Assembly (NCBI GenBank): GCA_902388495.1
Contig: CABMPP010000005.1
Span: forward strand, 186,001-250,000
Origin: an uncultured Bacteroides sp.
GTDB taxonomy: Bacteria > Bacteroidota > Bacteroidia > Bacteroidales > Bacteroidaceae
Direction: 5' to 3'
Length of the DNA stretch: 64,000 bases
Shown here: positions 34,322 through 45,139 of the stretch, in pieces
How the letters are laid out: every line of letters starts with the position of its first letter
Position numbering within the stretch: the first letter of the stretch is position 1
Position numbers and translations under genes: made by a program
Notes under the pieces: generated by a model
Seen by the model: only the letters and a program-made list of their open reading frames with translations
Databases searched by the model: none
What the model was told of the DNA's origin: nothing

Positions 34322-36028
34322 ATGGCTAATTTTTATACAGATATACCGGAACTCAAGTATCACTTGGACAACCCGATGATGGAACGTATCTGCGAACTGA
34401 AAGAACGCGGTTACGAAGACAAAGACAAGTATGACTATGCCCCGCAGGACTATGCGGACGCAATGGACTCTTACGATAAGGTGCTCGAAATCACCGGTGA
34501 GATTACCGGCGAAATCATTGCACCGAATGCAGAAGGCGTGGACGAAGAAGGTCCCCACTGCGCCAACGGCCGCGTGGAATACGCCAGCGGAACGAAGCAG
34601 AACCTCGACGCCATGGTAAAAGCCGGCCTGAACGGTATGACCATGCCGCGCCGCTTCGGTGGTCTGAACTTCCCGATTACTCCCTATACCATGTGTGCCG
34701 AAATCGTGGCTGCTGCCGATGCAGGCTTCGGAAACATCTGGTCTTTGCAGGACTGTATCGAAACTCTGTACGAATTCGGTAACGAAGACCAGCACAGCCG
34801 TTTCATCCCCCGCATCTGCCAGGGCGAAACCATGTCTATGGACTTGACCGAACCGGATGCCGGCTCCGACCTGCAATCCGTCATGCTGAAAGCAACCTTC
34901 GACGAAGCCAACAACTGCTGGCGCCTGAATGGTGTGAAACGTTTCATCACTAACGGTGATGCCGATCTTCACCTCGTGCTGGCCCGTTCGGAAGAAGGGA
35001 CAAAAGACGGCCGTGGTCTCTCCATGTTCATCTACGACAAGCGCGAAGGTGGTGTAAACGTACGCCGCATCGAGAACAAGCTCGGTATTCATGGTTCTCC
35101 TACTTGCGAGCTGGTTTACAAGAATGCAAAAGCCGAACTTTGCGGTGACCGCAAACTCGGTTTGATAAAATACGTAATGGCTTTGATGAACGGCGCCCGC
35201 CTGGGTATTGCCGCTCAGTCGGTAGGTCTCTCGCAGGCTGCTTACAATGAGGGCTTGGCATACGCCAAAGACCGCAAGCAGTTCGGCAAAGCTATCATCG
35301 AATTCCCGGCTGTTTATGACATGCTGGCTATCATGAAGGCCAAACTGGATGCAGGCCGTGCCTTGTTATACCAGACTTCCCGTTATGTAGACATCTACAA
35401 AGCATTGGACGATATTGCCCGCGAGCGCAAACTTACTCCGGAAGAGCGCCAGGAACAGAAGAAATATGCCAAGTTGGCAGACTCCTTTACTCCGCTGGCA
35501 AAAGGTATGAACTCCGAGTACGCCAACCAAAACGCTTACGACAGCATCCAGATTCACGGTGGTTCCGGCTTCATGCTGGAATATGCCTGCCAGCGTATCT
35601 ATCGCGATGCACGCATCACTTCCATTTACGAAGGCACCACTCAGTTGCAGACCGTAGCTGCCATCCGTTATGTAACGAACGGCTCGTATGCAGCAACCCT
35701 ACGCGACTATGAAGCAATCCCATGCAGTGCAGAAATGCAATCGCTGATGGACCGTGTAAAGGAAATGACCAACAAGTTCGAAGCTTGTACCAATGCCGTG
35801 AAAGAAGCCCAAAGCCAGGAGTTACTTGACTTCGTTGCCCGTCGCCTCTACGAAATGGCTGCCGTGTGCATCATGTCTCATCTCATTATCCAGGATGGAA
35901 CAAAAGCTCCTGAACTGTTCGCCAAGTCCGCCGTAGTTTACATAAACTATGCAGAAGCTGAAGTAGAAAAGCACTTCAACTTCATCCGCAAGTTCAAAGC
36001 GGAAGAGTTGGAAAGCTATCGCAAATAA
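34322..36028 (+). CDS. Acyl-CoA dehydrogenase
   Basis: A 568-residue FAD enzyme that introduces a trans-2 double bond in an acyl-CoA and passes electrons to the Etf encoded just upstream. Visible motifs are MSMDLTEPDAGSDLQSV, KRFITNGDADLHLVLARSEEG, the FAD signature AYAKDRKQFGKAIIEFPAV, and the substrate-base region ARITSIYEGTTQLQTVAAI with Glu. It is longer than the standard 380 residues owing to an N-terminal extension and a C-terminal helical domain (from about 460), as in long-type family members. Chain-length preference is unknown; short-chain or branched substrates are likely in a gut anaerobe. A strong terminator closes the operon. Confidence 0.93.
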   Translation: MANFYTDIPELKYHLDNPMMERICELKERGYEDKDKYDYAPQDYADAMDSYDKVLEITGEITGEIIAPNAEGVDEEGPHCANGRVEYASGTKQNLDAMVKAGLNGMTMPRRFGGLNFPITPYTMCAEIVAAADAGFGNIWSLQDCIETLYEFGNEDQHSRFIPRICQGETMSMDLTEPDAGSDLQSVMLKATFDEANNCWRLNGVKRFITNGDADLHLVLARSEEGTKDGRGLSMFIYDKREGGVNVRRIENKLGIHGSPTCELVYKNAKAELCGDRKLGLIKYVMALMNGARLGIAAQSVGLSQAAYNEGLAYAKDRKQFGKAIIEFPAVYDMLAIMKAKLDAGRALLYQTSRYVDIYKALDDIARERKLTPEERQEQKKYAKLADSFTPLAKGMNSEYANQNAYDSIQIHGGSGFMLEYACQRIYRDARITSIYEGTTQLQTVAAIRYVTNGSYAATLRDYEAIPCSAEMQSLMDRVKEMTNKFEACTNAVKEAQSQELLDFVARRLYEMAAVCIMSHLIIQDGTKAPELFAKSAVVYINYAEAEVEKHFNFIRKFKAEELESYRK

Positions 36029-36050
36029 CGAATCTGTTTCACTATATAAA

Positions 36051-36086
36051 AAACGTTCCACCCTCACCGGGTGGAACGTTTTTTTA
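36051..36086. terminator. Strong terminator between the acyl-CoA dehydrogenase and cbpM genes
   Basis: A 13-bp perfect stem AAACGTTCCACCC/GGGTGGAACGTTT with a 5-base loop, then seven T. The A-run on the left also lets it serve the convergent cbpM side. Confidence 0.9.
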
Positions 36087-36099
36087 TAGGTTACTTTAG

Positions 36100-36393
36100 T
36101 CAAAATTCTCCAAACAGCCTCAACCTGCTACGCAAAGAATGTATTTCCTGTTGCATCTCTTCCAGTCGTTCCAGCAAATGATGGATGGCATCGATACCTT
36201 CCATATTGATGGATAAATCGTAGTACATACGACTGTAACGCTCCACATCCGGCAACTGGGAAAACAGCAGATAGCGTTCCCCCTCCTCCGTCTGAATATC
36301 TATCAGACCACCTTCCTGCAACATGTCTATAAACGAAGGTTCTATGTGACACTTGCTGCAATATTCACTTACTATGATTAATTCGTTCTGCAT
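36100..36393 (-). CDS. cbpM: CbpM-like chaperone modulator
   Basis: A 97-residue cytoplasmic protein with a MerR-like N-terminal region (IIVSEYCSKCHIEPSFIDML, then EGGLIDIQTEEGERYLLFSQ) and a C-terminal helix with heptad character (HHLLERLEEMQQEIHSLRSRL). In enterobacteria CbpM binds the J-domain of CbpA and restrains it. Here it follows the CbpA-like gene by 13 bases, the same gene pair and order, which supports that role. Sequence identity with E. coli CbpM is probably low, so the call leans on architecture and context. Confidence 0.82.
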   Translation of the reverse strand: MQNELIIVSEYCSKCHIEPSFIDMLQEGGLIDIQTEEGERYLLFSQLPDVERYSRMYYDLSINMEGIDAIHHLLERLEEMQQEIHSLRSRLRLFGEF

Positions 36394-36406
36394 AGTGCTG
36401 ACATTT

Positions 36407-37381
36407 TTAGTTCATACTTTGAATTTTGCGGAACATCTCTTTCTGCTGCTCCGTCAGGTTCGTCGGCAACTTCACGGAATAGGTCACAATGAGGTCACCA
36501 AACTGCCCTTCCTTCTTATATACGGGGAATCCCTTGCCTTTCAAGCGTACTTTAGTCCCGCTCTGAGTTTCGGGTTTCACTTTCAGTTTCACCTTACCGT
36601 CCAGCGTATCTACCAACTGTTCACCACCCAAGAGAGCCGTATACAGGTCGATGGAAACATCCACATACAAGTCATCACCCAGACGTTTAAAGACAGCATC
36701 TTCTCCAATGACAAAGGTAATATACAAGTCGCCTGCAGGGCCACCATTCACACCTTCGCCACCATAGCCTTTCAACTTGATAACCTGACCGTTTGCCACA
36801 CCGGCAGGGATCGTAATGCGGACATTCTTGCCATTCACAGTCAATATCTGCTTATGGGTCTGCGCAGCATCACGAAGCGACAGACTGAGGTCCGCATGGA
36901 AATCCTGCCCGCGGAAACCGGCATTAGCACCGCCTCCACCGCGTGTACGATGTCCGAACATCTGTTCAAAGAAATCAGAGAATCCTCCGGCATTACTGCC
37001 CGAGAACTCCTGCCCGTCCGAAGAATACCAATAGGTACCTCCTCCATCCGTGCCAAAGCCTGCACCGGAGCCACCGAAACCGCCACCGCCAAATCCGCCG
37101 AAGCCTCCTGCACCGGCCTGTTGCTGTGCCCGTTTCTGTGCCTCGAATTCATCGGCATGCTTCCAGTGCTCGCCATATTCATCATATTTCTTTCGCTTCT
37201 CAGGATCACTCAGCACTTCGTTTGCCTCGTTGATAGCCTGAAACTTATCCTTGGCTGTAGTGTCATTCGGGTTCAAGTCAGGATGATACTTACGCGCCAG
37301 TTTGCGGTACGCCTTCTTGATATCAGCCTGAGATGCCGTTTTGTCCACTCCAAGGACTTGATAATAATCAATATAAGCCAT
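36407..37381 (-). CDS. cbpA: J-domain co-chaperone, CbpA (class II DnaJ) type
   Basis: A 324-residue DnaK partner. The J-domain (1-70) has the HPD motif in [10 protein letters not shown]; a Gly/Phe-rich linker follows ([17 protein letters not shown], about 93-115). The zinc-finger domain of class I DnaJ is absent. Two C-terminal substrate-binding domains follow ([45 protein letters not shown]), and a short C-terminal tail ([13 protein letters not shown]) likely mediates dimerisation. Coupled to cbpM. The 310-bp gap upstream holds no heat-shock operator I can recognise. Confidence 0.92.
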   Translation of the reverse strand: MAYIDYYQVLGVDKTASQADIKKAYRKLARKYHPDLNPNDTTAKDKFQAINEANEVLSDPEKRKKYDEYGEHWKHADEFEAQKRAQQQAGAGGFGGFGGGGFGGSGAGFGTDGGGTYWYSSDGQEFSGSNAGGFSDFFEQMFGHRTRGGGGANAGFRGQDFHADLSLSLRDAAQTHKQILTVNGKNVRITIPAGVANGQVIKLKGYGGEGVNGGPAGDLYITFVIGEDAVFKRLGDDLYVDVSIDLYTALLGGEQLVDTLDGKVKLKVKPETQSGTKVRLKGKGFPVYKKEGQFGDLIVTYSVKLPTNLTEQQKEMFRKIQSMN

Positions 37382-37691
37382 AGTTTACTAATTTTATATC
37401 CTAAATATCATAAAACAAATAACACGCCAATTTGTTTCCCTGATCACTAAAACATGTAAACGATAATTAAAAAGAATAACACATAAGGATAAACAAATGA
37501 AAAACAACATCTTATAATTAGCCTATCGTTCATTTCACGTCCACGAAATACTAAAATATTGTAAACGACATATAACACAATCTAATTATTCATTCTAAAA
37601 CTTCCTAAAATAGATGGAATTTACTTTATTTGTAAAGGATAAAACCTGTTTTTAGAGATCAAATACCAACCTTAAATTAGGAAGTCCCTTT
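37382..37691. other. AT-rich divergent intergenic region
   Basis: A 310-bp spacer between cbpA (minus) and the GH9 fusion gene (plus). It has no open frame or clear stem-loop. TGTAAACGA occurs twice in the same orientation (37455-37463 and 37560-37568), and TTTATTTG near 37630 is one base from the -7 consensus. Nothing else is supported. Confidence 0.5.
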
Positions 37692-40202
37692 ATGAAGAAT
37701 AATTATTGGCTATTAACAGCAATATTAGCTTTCATCGCCTTGCCGGGCAAAGCGGACGAGTGGATCAGAATCAATCAACTCGGCTACCTGCCTCAATCCG
37801 TCAAAGTGGCTGTATTCATGAGTGAAGAAGGAACGAATGTAGAGAATTATACATTGGTAGACGCCTTCACCGGAAAGGATATACGTACTTTCACAGCAGC
37901 CAAAGCCACCGGCAAAATGGGAGGTATGAAAAGTACTTACCGGCTGGACTTCAGTGACTTCACAGAACCGGGCACTTATTATCTGAAAGCCGGGAAAGCC
38001 ATCTCTCCCCGCTTCCCCATCAATACACACGTCTACAACGGTACGGCAGATTTTCTGCTGAACTACATGCGCCAGCAACGTTGCGGCTATAATCCATTCT
38101 TAAAGGATAGCTGCCACGTACACGATGGCTATATCGTATATCATCCCACCAAAACCGGTCGGCACATCGACGTGCGCGGCGGCTGGCACGATGCAACGGA
38201 CTACCTGCAATATACCACCACTTCCGCCAATGCCATCTATCAGATGATGTTTGCCTATCAGGAGAATCCGGAATCATTCGGCGATGCATACGATGCTAAC
38301 GGACATCCGGGAGCTAACGGCATCCCCGACATTGTGGACGAAATAAAATGGGGACTGGATTGGCTGAACCGCATGAATCCCGCTCCGGGAGAACTGTACA
38401 ACCAGATTGCCGATGACCGTGACCATGCCGGCATGCGCCTTCCTAATAAAGATATGGTAGATTACGGATACGGACCGGGCAAAGGACGCCCTGTCTACTT
38501 CTGCAGCGGCGAACCGCAAGTACGCGGAGAGTTCAAGAATACCACTACCGGCGTAGCCAGTACAGCCGGCAAGTTTGCTTCCTGCTTTGCCTTGGGCGCC
38601 AAGATACTGAAAGATTTCTACCCCGAATTTGCAGCCGAAATAGAAGCAAAGGCAGATGCTGCCTATCAGGAAGGAGTCAGAAAACCGGGAGCATGCCAGA
38701 CCGCTTCCGTCATGTCTCCTTACATCTACGAAGAAGACAACTGGGTGGACGACATGGAGTTGGGCGCTATGGAACTGTACAAAGCAACCGGCGACCGCAA
38801 ATACCTGGATCAAGCCCTTGAATACGGACGCCGCGAACCGGTCACCCCCTGGATGGGCGCCGACAGCGCACGCCATTACCAATGGTACCCCTTCATGAAC
38901 ATGGGACATTACCACCTTGCCCAAGTAAGCAACGACCGCATCAGCAAAGAATTTATCCGCAACATGCGTACGGGCATCGAACGCACTTACGAAAAGGCAG
39001 TGGAAACTCCTTTCCTGCACGGCATACCTTATATATGGTGTTCCAACAACCTGACTACCGCCATGCTGACCCAGTGCCGCCTCTATCGCGAAACAACCGG
39101 CGACAACACCTATGCAGAAATGGAGGCTGCCCTCCGCGACTGGCTGTTCGGCTGCAACCCTTGGGGAACCAGCATGATTGTGGAACTTCCGCTTTATGGC
39201 GACTATCCCTCACAGCCCCACTCCTCCCTGCTGAATGCAGGTGTGGGCAATACTACCGGCGGACTGGTGGACGGCCCCGTTTACCGTACCATCTTCGAAA
39301 GCCTGCGAGGCGTAAACATGACGGGCATTCCCGGTACTCCCGGTCAAGATTACGAACGCTTCCAACCGGACCAGATGGTCTACCATGACGCCATCCACGA
39401 CTATTCCACCAACGAACCGACCATGGACGGAACAGCCTGCCTCACTTACTATCTCTCTGCCATGCAGAAAGAAGGAATGAAGCAAGCCAACATCCGGGAC
39501 GACAAGAACGTATACGTAGACGGCGGCATCATCCGCACCGATCCATCGAAGAAGCAAATCACACTGGTGTTCACTGCCGCCGACAAAGCAGACGGTGCCG
39601 ATGCCATCATCAGCACCCTGAAGAAACATGGCATCAAAGGCGGCTTCTTCTTTACCGGCGAATTCTATGAACTCTACCCGGAAGTAGTGAAACGCCTGCT
39701 CGCCGAAGGACACTACGTGGGCAGCCACAGCTACGGACATCTGTTGTACATGCCGTGGGAAGACCGCGATTCATTGTTAGTCACCCGCGAGGAATTTGAG
39801 CAGGACATGCTGAAAAGTTACGAAACGTTGCGCAAAGCAGGTATCGAATACAAGGATGCACCGGTCTACATTCCTCCCTACGAATACTATAACAAGGAAA
39901 TCTCTGCCTGGGCAAAGAGCATGGGCATTCAGGTCATCAACTACACCCCCGGCACCATGAGCAACGCAGATTACACCACGCCGGACATGGGAAAGAAATA
40001 TCGGAGCAGCCAGTTCATCTACGACAAAATCATGGAAGTAGAAAAGAAAGAAGGTCTGAACGGACATCTGATGCTGATACACTTCGGAACGGACGACCGC
40101 CGGACGGACAAATTCTATAACGGCTATCTGGACAAAATGATAAAGACGCTGAAGCGGAAAGGATATACTTTCGTACCGGTCCGTGAAGCGACCGGTATAT
40201 AA
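37692..40202 (+). CDS. GH9 glycanase fused to a polysaccharide-deacetylase (CE4-like) domain
   Basis: An 836-residue exported protein (signal peptide ending near GKAD). Residues 23-110 form the Ig-like CelD_N domain (RINQLGYLPQSVKVAVF). Residues about 115-590 are a GH9 barrel: catalytic Asp pair in RGGWHDATDY (167, 170), CNNLTT/WLFGCNPWGTSM in the cleft, and acid Glu575 in YSTNEPTMDG. Residues about 605-836 form a NodB-type deacetylase fold: GGFFFTGEFYELYPEVV, SHSYGH (His679, His683), YIPPYE and GHLMLIHFGT. In the first deacetylase motif the usual TFDDG reads TAADK, so the metal Asp (631) seems kept and the catalytic base lost. It probably acts on beta-glucan-like or acetylated chains; substrate unknown. 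It is a single-gene unit. Confidence 0.88.
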   Translation: MKNNYWLLTAILAFIALPGKADEWIRINQLGYLPQSVKVAVFMSEEGTNVENYTLVDAFTGKDIRTFTAAKATGKMGGMKSTYRLDFSDFTEPGTYYLKAGKAISPRFPINTHVYNGTADFLLNYMRQQRCGYNPFLKDSCHVHDGYIVYHPTKTGRHIDVRGGWHDATDYLQYTTTSANAIYQMMFAYQENPESFGDAYDANGHPGANGIPDIVDEIKWGLDWLNRMNPAPGELYNQIADDRDHAGMRLPNKDMVDYGYGPGKGRPVYFCSGEPQVRGEFKNTTTGVASTAGKFASCFALGAKILKDFYPEFAAEIEAKADAAYQEGVRKPGACQTASVMSPYIYEEDNWVDDMELGAMELYKATGDRKYLDQALEYGRREPVTPWMGADSARHYQWYPFMNMGHYHLAQVSNDRISKEFIRNMRTGIERTYEKAVETPFLHGIPYIWCSNNLTTAMLTQCRLYRETTGDNTYAEMEAALRDWLFGCNPWGTSMIVELPLYGDYPSQPHSSLLNAGVGNTTGGLVDGPVYRTIFESLRGVNMTGIPGTPGQDYERFQPDQMVYHDAIHDYSTNEPTMDGTACLTYYLSAMQKEGMKQANIRDDKNVYVDGGIIRTDPSKKQITLVFTAADKADGADAIISTLKKHGIKGGFFFTGEFYELYPEVVKRLLAEGHYVGSHSYGHLLYMPWEDRDSLLVTREEFEQDMLKSYETLRKAGIEYKDAPVYIPPYEYYNKEISAWAKSMGIQVINYTPGTMSNADYTTPDMGKKYRSSQFIYDKIMEVEKKEGLNGHLMLIHFGTDDRRTDKFYNGYLDKMIKTLKRKGYTFVPVREATGI

Positions 40203-40291
40203 ATACTCTAACAAAAAGTTTATAAAAGGTTAGTTAAAAAGGTTATCATGCGAAGGTATTAAGGTAAATATTCAATCGGTTTGTTTTCAGT

Positions 40292-40325
40292 AAACATTCT
40301 CCTCACCCCCAAGAGGGGAATGTTT
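40292..40325 (+). terminator. Terminator of the GH9 fusion gene
   Basis: AAACATTC and AATGTTT arms with inner CCTC/GAGG pairing form a hairpin about 90 bases after the stop codon. The trailing T-run is weak. Confidence 0.5.
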
Positions 40326-40331
40326 CAAAGT

Positions 40332-40361
40332 AAGCTCCCAGCCTGTGAAGGTCAGGAGCTT
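40332..40361 (-). terminator. Hairpin near the threonine aldolase 3' end
   Basis: AAGCTCC (40332-40338) pairs with GGAGCTT (40355-40361), 8 bases past the minus-strand stop codon. The T-run (TTTTCTTTT) is on the plus strand, so the polarity is better suited to plus-strand transcripts; it may serve both. Confidence 0.45.
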
Positions 40362-40368
40362 TTCTTTT

Positions 40369-41400
40369 CTACAAACTCTTCTGCAGAAGTGTATTCACCG
40401 ATTGCAGTAACTCCTCGATATCCTTCTCGGTAGTATCAAAGGACGTCACGAAGCGGATTTCGTTGATCGATTCATCCCAAAAGTAGAAGAAGTAGCTTTT
40501 CAGAAGCTCATTGATTACCGGACGGGGCATCGTCAGGAAAAGCTGGTTGCTCTCCATGGGCTGCGTAAAGCGTACACCCGGCAAGTCTTTCAATCCATCA
40601 TAGAGTATCTTTGCCATGCGGTTGGCATGCATGGCATTCTTCAGCCAAAGATCGTCCGTCAGATAAGCCGTGAACTGACAAGAGAGATAGCGTAGCTTGG
40701 AAGCAAGTTGTGCCGACTGCTTACGCACAAAATAAGCTTCTTTCTTCAAAGCCGGATTGAACACGATCACACTTTCACCCAGCATCAAGCCGTTCTTTGT
40801 TCCGCCGAAGCTGAGGACATCAATTCCGCAATCTACCGTCAATTCCTTGAAACTGAGGTTCAGGGCAGCACAGGCATTTGCCAGGCGGGCACCATCCATG
40901 TGGACGTACATGCCATGCCGGTGGGCCAGTTCCGTAAGGGCACGAAGTTCCTCGGGTTTATATATAGTACCCAGTTCAGAGCATTGGGAGATATAAATGG
41001 CACCGGGCTGGGAATGGTGCTGCTCGCCGAAGTGACAGAGATAAGGACGAATCAGATCGGGGGTCAGCTTACCGTCAAGGGTAGCCACCGGACGTATCTG
41101 ACAACCTGTCATGCGGGCAGGCGAACCACACTCGTCTACATAAATATGTGCCGTCTCTGCACAAATAATCGAGTTATAGGGACGCGTGCAAAGTTGCAGT
41201 GCCACTGCATTACTGCCCGTTCCATTGAATACGAACAACGGCTCACAATCGGGAGTAAACACTTCCCTTATTCTCCGAACAGCTTCCTCTGTCCACGGAT
41301 CGTCCCCGTACCCTACGGCATGGTCCTGATTTGCCCGGTTCAGCGCTTCCATAACCAAAGGATGCACACCGGAATTATTGTCTGATGCAAAGCTTCTCAT
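40369..41400 (-). CDS. Low-specificity L-threonine aldolase
   Basis: A 343-residue PLP enzyme cleaving threonine or allo-threonine to glycine and acetaldehyde. The ATG at 41400 gives the family start MRSFASDNNSGVHPLVMEAL; upstream codons to 41511 run into the terminator hairpin of the preceding gene. Motifs: FNGTGSNAVALQLC (cofactor phosphate site), VHMDGARLANACAAL, and the Schiff-base lysine in DVLSFGGTKNGLMLGE. Length fits the family. It is transcribed alone. No riboswitch or attenuator is evident. Confidence 0.93.
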   Translation of the reverse strand: MRSFASDNNSGVHPLVMEALNRANQDHAVGYGDDPWTEEAVRRIREVFTPDCEPLFVFNGTGSNAVALQLCTRPYNSIICAETAHIYVDECGSPARMTGCQIRPVATLDGKLTPDLIRPYLCHFGEQHHSQPGAIYISQCSELGTIYKPEELRALTELAHRHGMYVHMDGARLANACAALNLSFKELTVDCGIDVLSFGGTKNGLMLGESVIVFNPALKKEAYFVRKQSAQLASKLRYLSCQFTAYLTDDLWLKNAMHANRMAKILYDGLKDLPGVRFTQPMESNQLFLTMPRPVINELLKSYFFYFWDESINEIRFVTSFDTTEKDIEELLQSVNTLLQKSL

Positions 41401-41460
41401 AGCTATATTATTTTGTTTATTAAAAAAGAATATGCAAAGGAAAGAATATTCCGCAACATG

Positions 41461-41530
41461 AAAAAACAAAGAAGCACAGATTTCACAACTTCGCGGAAAT
41501 CCTTTCCACATTGCAAAATCGGTGCTTCTT
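41461..41530 (-). terminator. Terminator of the small winged-helix gene
   Basis: On the minus strand AAGAAGCACCGATTTT (from 41530) pairs with a segment near 41469-41484 (one or two mismatches), with an inner GGAAA/TTTCC hairpin, and is followed by TTTGTTTTTT. Confidence 0.65.
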
Positions 41531-41555
41531 AATCTGTAAATTCAATCGGCTCTTT

Positions 41556-41774
41556 TTATCCGATATAAACATTTACCCCCAATGAAACATAAATTTCATC
41601 TTCCTCCTGGTACACTTCAATCTTGTCCTCACGGGCAAGCCAGCCTATGGCTGCTCCCAGTTCTTTGTCTTTCAATCCGGACTTTCTCTTCAGAGAGTTA
41701 AAACTCCAGCTGGCATGGTCGCTAAGTAACTGCCAAACCTTGCCTGCATTAAGTCCAATTTCGCTTTTGTTCAT
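41556..41774 (-). CDS. Winged helix-turn-helix protein, DUF2582 family
   Basis: A 72-residue cytoplasmic protein. The pattern VWQLLSDHASWSFNSLKRKSG, LKDKELGAAIGWLAREDKI and the wing EVYQEEDEIYVSLG fit the DUF2582 winged-helix fold, which in Bacteroidota is usually a stand-alone domain of unknown function. The conserved trp-rich helix and KELGAAIGWLAREDKI block resemble DNA-binding repressors, but target genes are unknown. It is monocistronic with a terminator downstream. The 265-bp gap upstream, to groEL, holds only the groEL terminator and AT-rich sequence. Confidence 0.8.
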   Translation of the reverse strand: MNKSEIGLNAGKVWQLLSDHASWSFNSLKRKSGLKDKELGAAIGWLAREDKIEVYQEEDEIYVSLGVNVYIG

Positions 41775-41962
41775 TTTCTCTTTAAGTTAATAGGTTAATA
41801 GTTTATTGTTGATTAGGTTATCTTTACGGAGGTAAAGGTATCATTTTTTATTTAAAAAACATTTCTTTGCAGACAAAAGTCATAAAAATTAATCACTTTT
41901 GCAACAGTTTTGTAATATTATACGGTAGAAAAAGACAAAGATAAAGAAATACAGAACAAAAA

Positions 41963-41994
41963 GCTGCGGCATCTTCTTGCGAAGACACCGCAGC
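41963..41994 (-). terminator. Terminator of groESL
   Basis: GCTGCGG/CCGCAGC outer stem with inner TCTTC/GAAGA and, on the minus strand, a following TTTTTG run. Confidence 0.85.
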
Positions 41995-42039
41995 CACATC
42001 TATTGAATCAAGAAATCAGGGAAAAAATGATGATATTCT

Positions 42040-43707
<1,668 letters not shown>

Positions 43708-43718
43708 TTACTAATTAA

Positions 43719-43991
43719 TTATCCCAATACAGCGAGTACGTCGCTTTGACGCATGATGAGGTACTTGGTTCCTTCAACTTCCAGTTCGGTACCGGCATAC
43801 TTGCCATACAGCACTGTGTCACCAACCTTCAACACCATTTCTTCGTCTTTTGTTCCGTTGCCTACCGCAATTACTTCACCTTTCAAAGGTTTCTCTTTCG
43901 CTGTATCAGGAATAATGATACCGCCAATTGTCTTCTCTTCTGCAGGTGCAGGGAGTATCAGCACTCTGTCTGCTAATGGTTTAATGTTCAT
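43719..43991 (-). CDS. groS: Co-chaperonin GroES (Hsp10)
   Basis: A 90-residue lid of the GroEL chamber. [21 protein letters not shown], the mobile loop [15 protein letters not shown], and the roof/base motif [35 protein letters not shown] are canonical. It is first of the groESL operon. The promoter region lacks both a CIRCE element and the common TAnnTTTG box; instead a TTGCTT-N16-TATAAT arrangement is present at 44023-44050. Confidence 0.99.
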   Translation of the reverse strand: MNIKPLADRVLILPAPAEEKTIGGIIIPDTAKEKPLKGEVIAVGNGTKDEEMVLKVGDTVLYGKYAGTELEVEGTKYLIMRQSDVLAVLG

Positions 43992-44022
43992 AGTTCTTTT
44001 TAATTTAATATGTTATACATTT

Positions 44023-44050
44023 ATTATAGTAGTAATTTTGCTTTAAGCAA
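44023..44050 (-). promoter_or_regulatory. Candidate groESL promoter with dyad
   Basis: On the minus strand TTGCTT (44045-44050), 16 bases, then TATAAT (44023-44028), unlike other promoters of this window. The -35 lies in a 13-bp dyad of TTGCTT and AAGCAA arms (44038-44050) that could be an operator. The predicted leader is about 25 bases. Confidence 0.4.
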
Positions 44051-44216
44051 GCGATAAAGAACTTACGAAAACCGTGCCAAAGGGAAAAACTGTTCGTTTG
44101 ACAGGGAAGAACTGACAAAATGACAATAAGCAGAAAAACCTTTATCAGGAAAGCAGCTATAAAGGAGAAACGGCAATGCAGTCACTAAAGAAAATCGTTC
44201 CTATCATTTATTCATT

Positions 44217-44304
44217 CCTCTACAAAGAAATATTCGTTCCTCCATAGGGAAATATTTGTACCACTGTAGTGGTATGAATATTTCCCTATAAAGAAATGAA
44301 TTAG
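44217..44304. repeat. 22-bp period repeat with near-perfect palindrome
   Basis: Units at 44217 and 44239 share CCTCyAyArrGAAATATTyGT; a degenerate unit at 44261 and a related unit at 44283 keep the 22-bp step. Bases 44244-44289 fold into a palindrome with 22-base arms, only two mismatches, and a 2-base loop (outer arms ATAGGGAAATATT/AATATTTCCCTAT; inner CCACT/AGTGG). It lies in the 389-bp gap between groES and the EFR1 gene, where no other gene is seen. Confidence 0.75.
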
Positions 44305-44380
44305 TATTAATAGATAAGGACACTAATCATCCGCAACAATGATTTTAGCTTATTAAAGGAAAATGTATAGGAAATACAGG

Positions 44381-45121
44381 CTATAAATAGTCGGCCAAGT
44401 GATATCGTCCCTTCTTCTGGGAAGTCTTCTTGTATTGTATCACCTTCTGCGGACAGATGTGCAGGCAAGCCATGCAATGGATGCAATGTGTCTCCCAAAC
44501 CGGATGACCATCGACCATCTGTATATTTTCCACCGGACACGCCTTGCTGCATTTGGCGCAAGAAATGCAGCCTTCATCCACATGGAAACCTTTGGAAGTA
44601 ATGATGAAACGCACAAACAGAGGATTCAGAACGTATGTCTTCAGCCACGGTGCACCGCCCTCGTGCACCGCCCACACCTTTTTTTGCTGAAGCACATCTT
44701 CGGCAATCGAGGCAATGGCGTGCCTTACATCTGCTATCTTCTGATGGCAGAGCGCGTCGTCGTCCAAATCGAACATAGGGATATAAGTATTGGGCATAGC
44801 TACAGACCAGGCTGCATCCAAAGGAAAACGTTTTGCCAAACGATTCATTCCCTTACCCATATCGTCACCACAAGTGCACACAGCGTAACGGTACTTGCAA
44901 TGCGGCAACCGGAGTCGTAACAAAAAATGCACCACTACGCGCGGTGCATACCAAGCATGTACCGGAAAAACGAGACCAACTCTGTCTGCATTGGCAAGCT
45001 CTTCGGGTACACTATCGTTTTTCAGATAATCAGCAATATTAAGGGTTGTATCATGCGTAGCCTCTGCAAGCCGTTCTGCAACCCAACGAGAATTTCCGGT
45101 TCCGGTAAAATAGAGTATCAT
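44381..45121 (-). CDS. EFR1-type flavodoxin/ferredoxin fusion protein
   Basis: A 246-residue cytoplasmic redox protein. The N-terminal flavodoxin fold starts MILYFTGTGNSRWVAERLAE (FMN phosphate loop TGTGNS). The C-terminal part binds two [4Fe-4S] clusters through CISCAKCSKACP and CIHCMACLHICP. The architecture is the EFR1 (EF-hand-independent ferrodoxin) family of anaerobes. Partners are unknown; it may transfer electrons between ferredoxin- and flavin-dependent enzymes. It lies 18 bases downstream of a 52-residue membrane ORF, so the two are probably co-transcribed from the TACCTTTG promoter. Confidence 0.9.
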   Translation of the reverse strand: MILYFTGTGNSRWVAERLAEATHDTTLNIADYLKNDSVPEELANADRVGLVFPVHAWYAPRVVVHFLLRLRLPHCKYRYAVCTCGDDMGKGMNRLAKRFPLDAAWSVAMPNTYIPMFDLDDDALCHQKIADVRHAIASIAEDVLQQKKVWAVHEGGAPWLKTYVLNPLFVRFIITSKGFHVDEGCISCAKCSKACPVENIQMVDGHPVWETHCIHCMACLHICPQKVIQYKKTSQKKGRYHLADYL

Positions 45122-45139
45122 ATATTATTATATCTGCTT

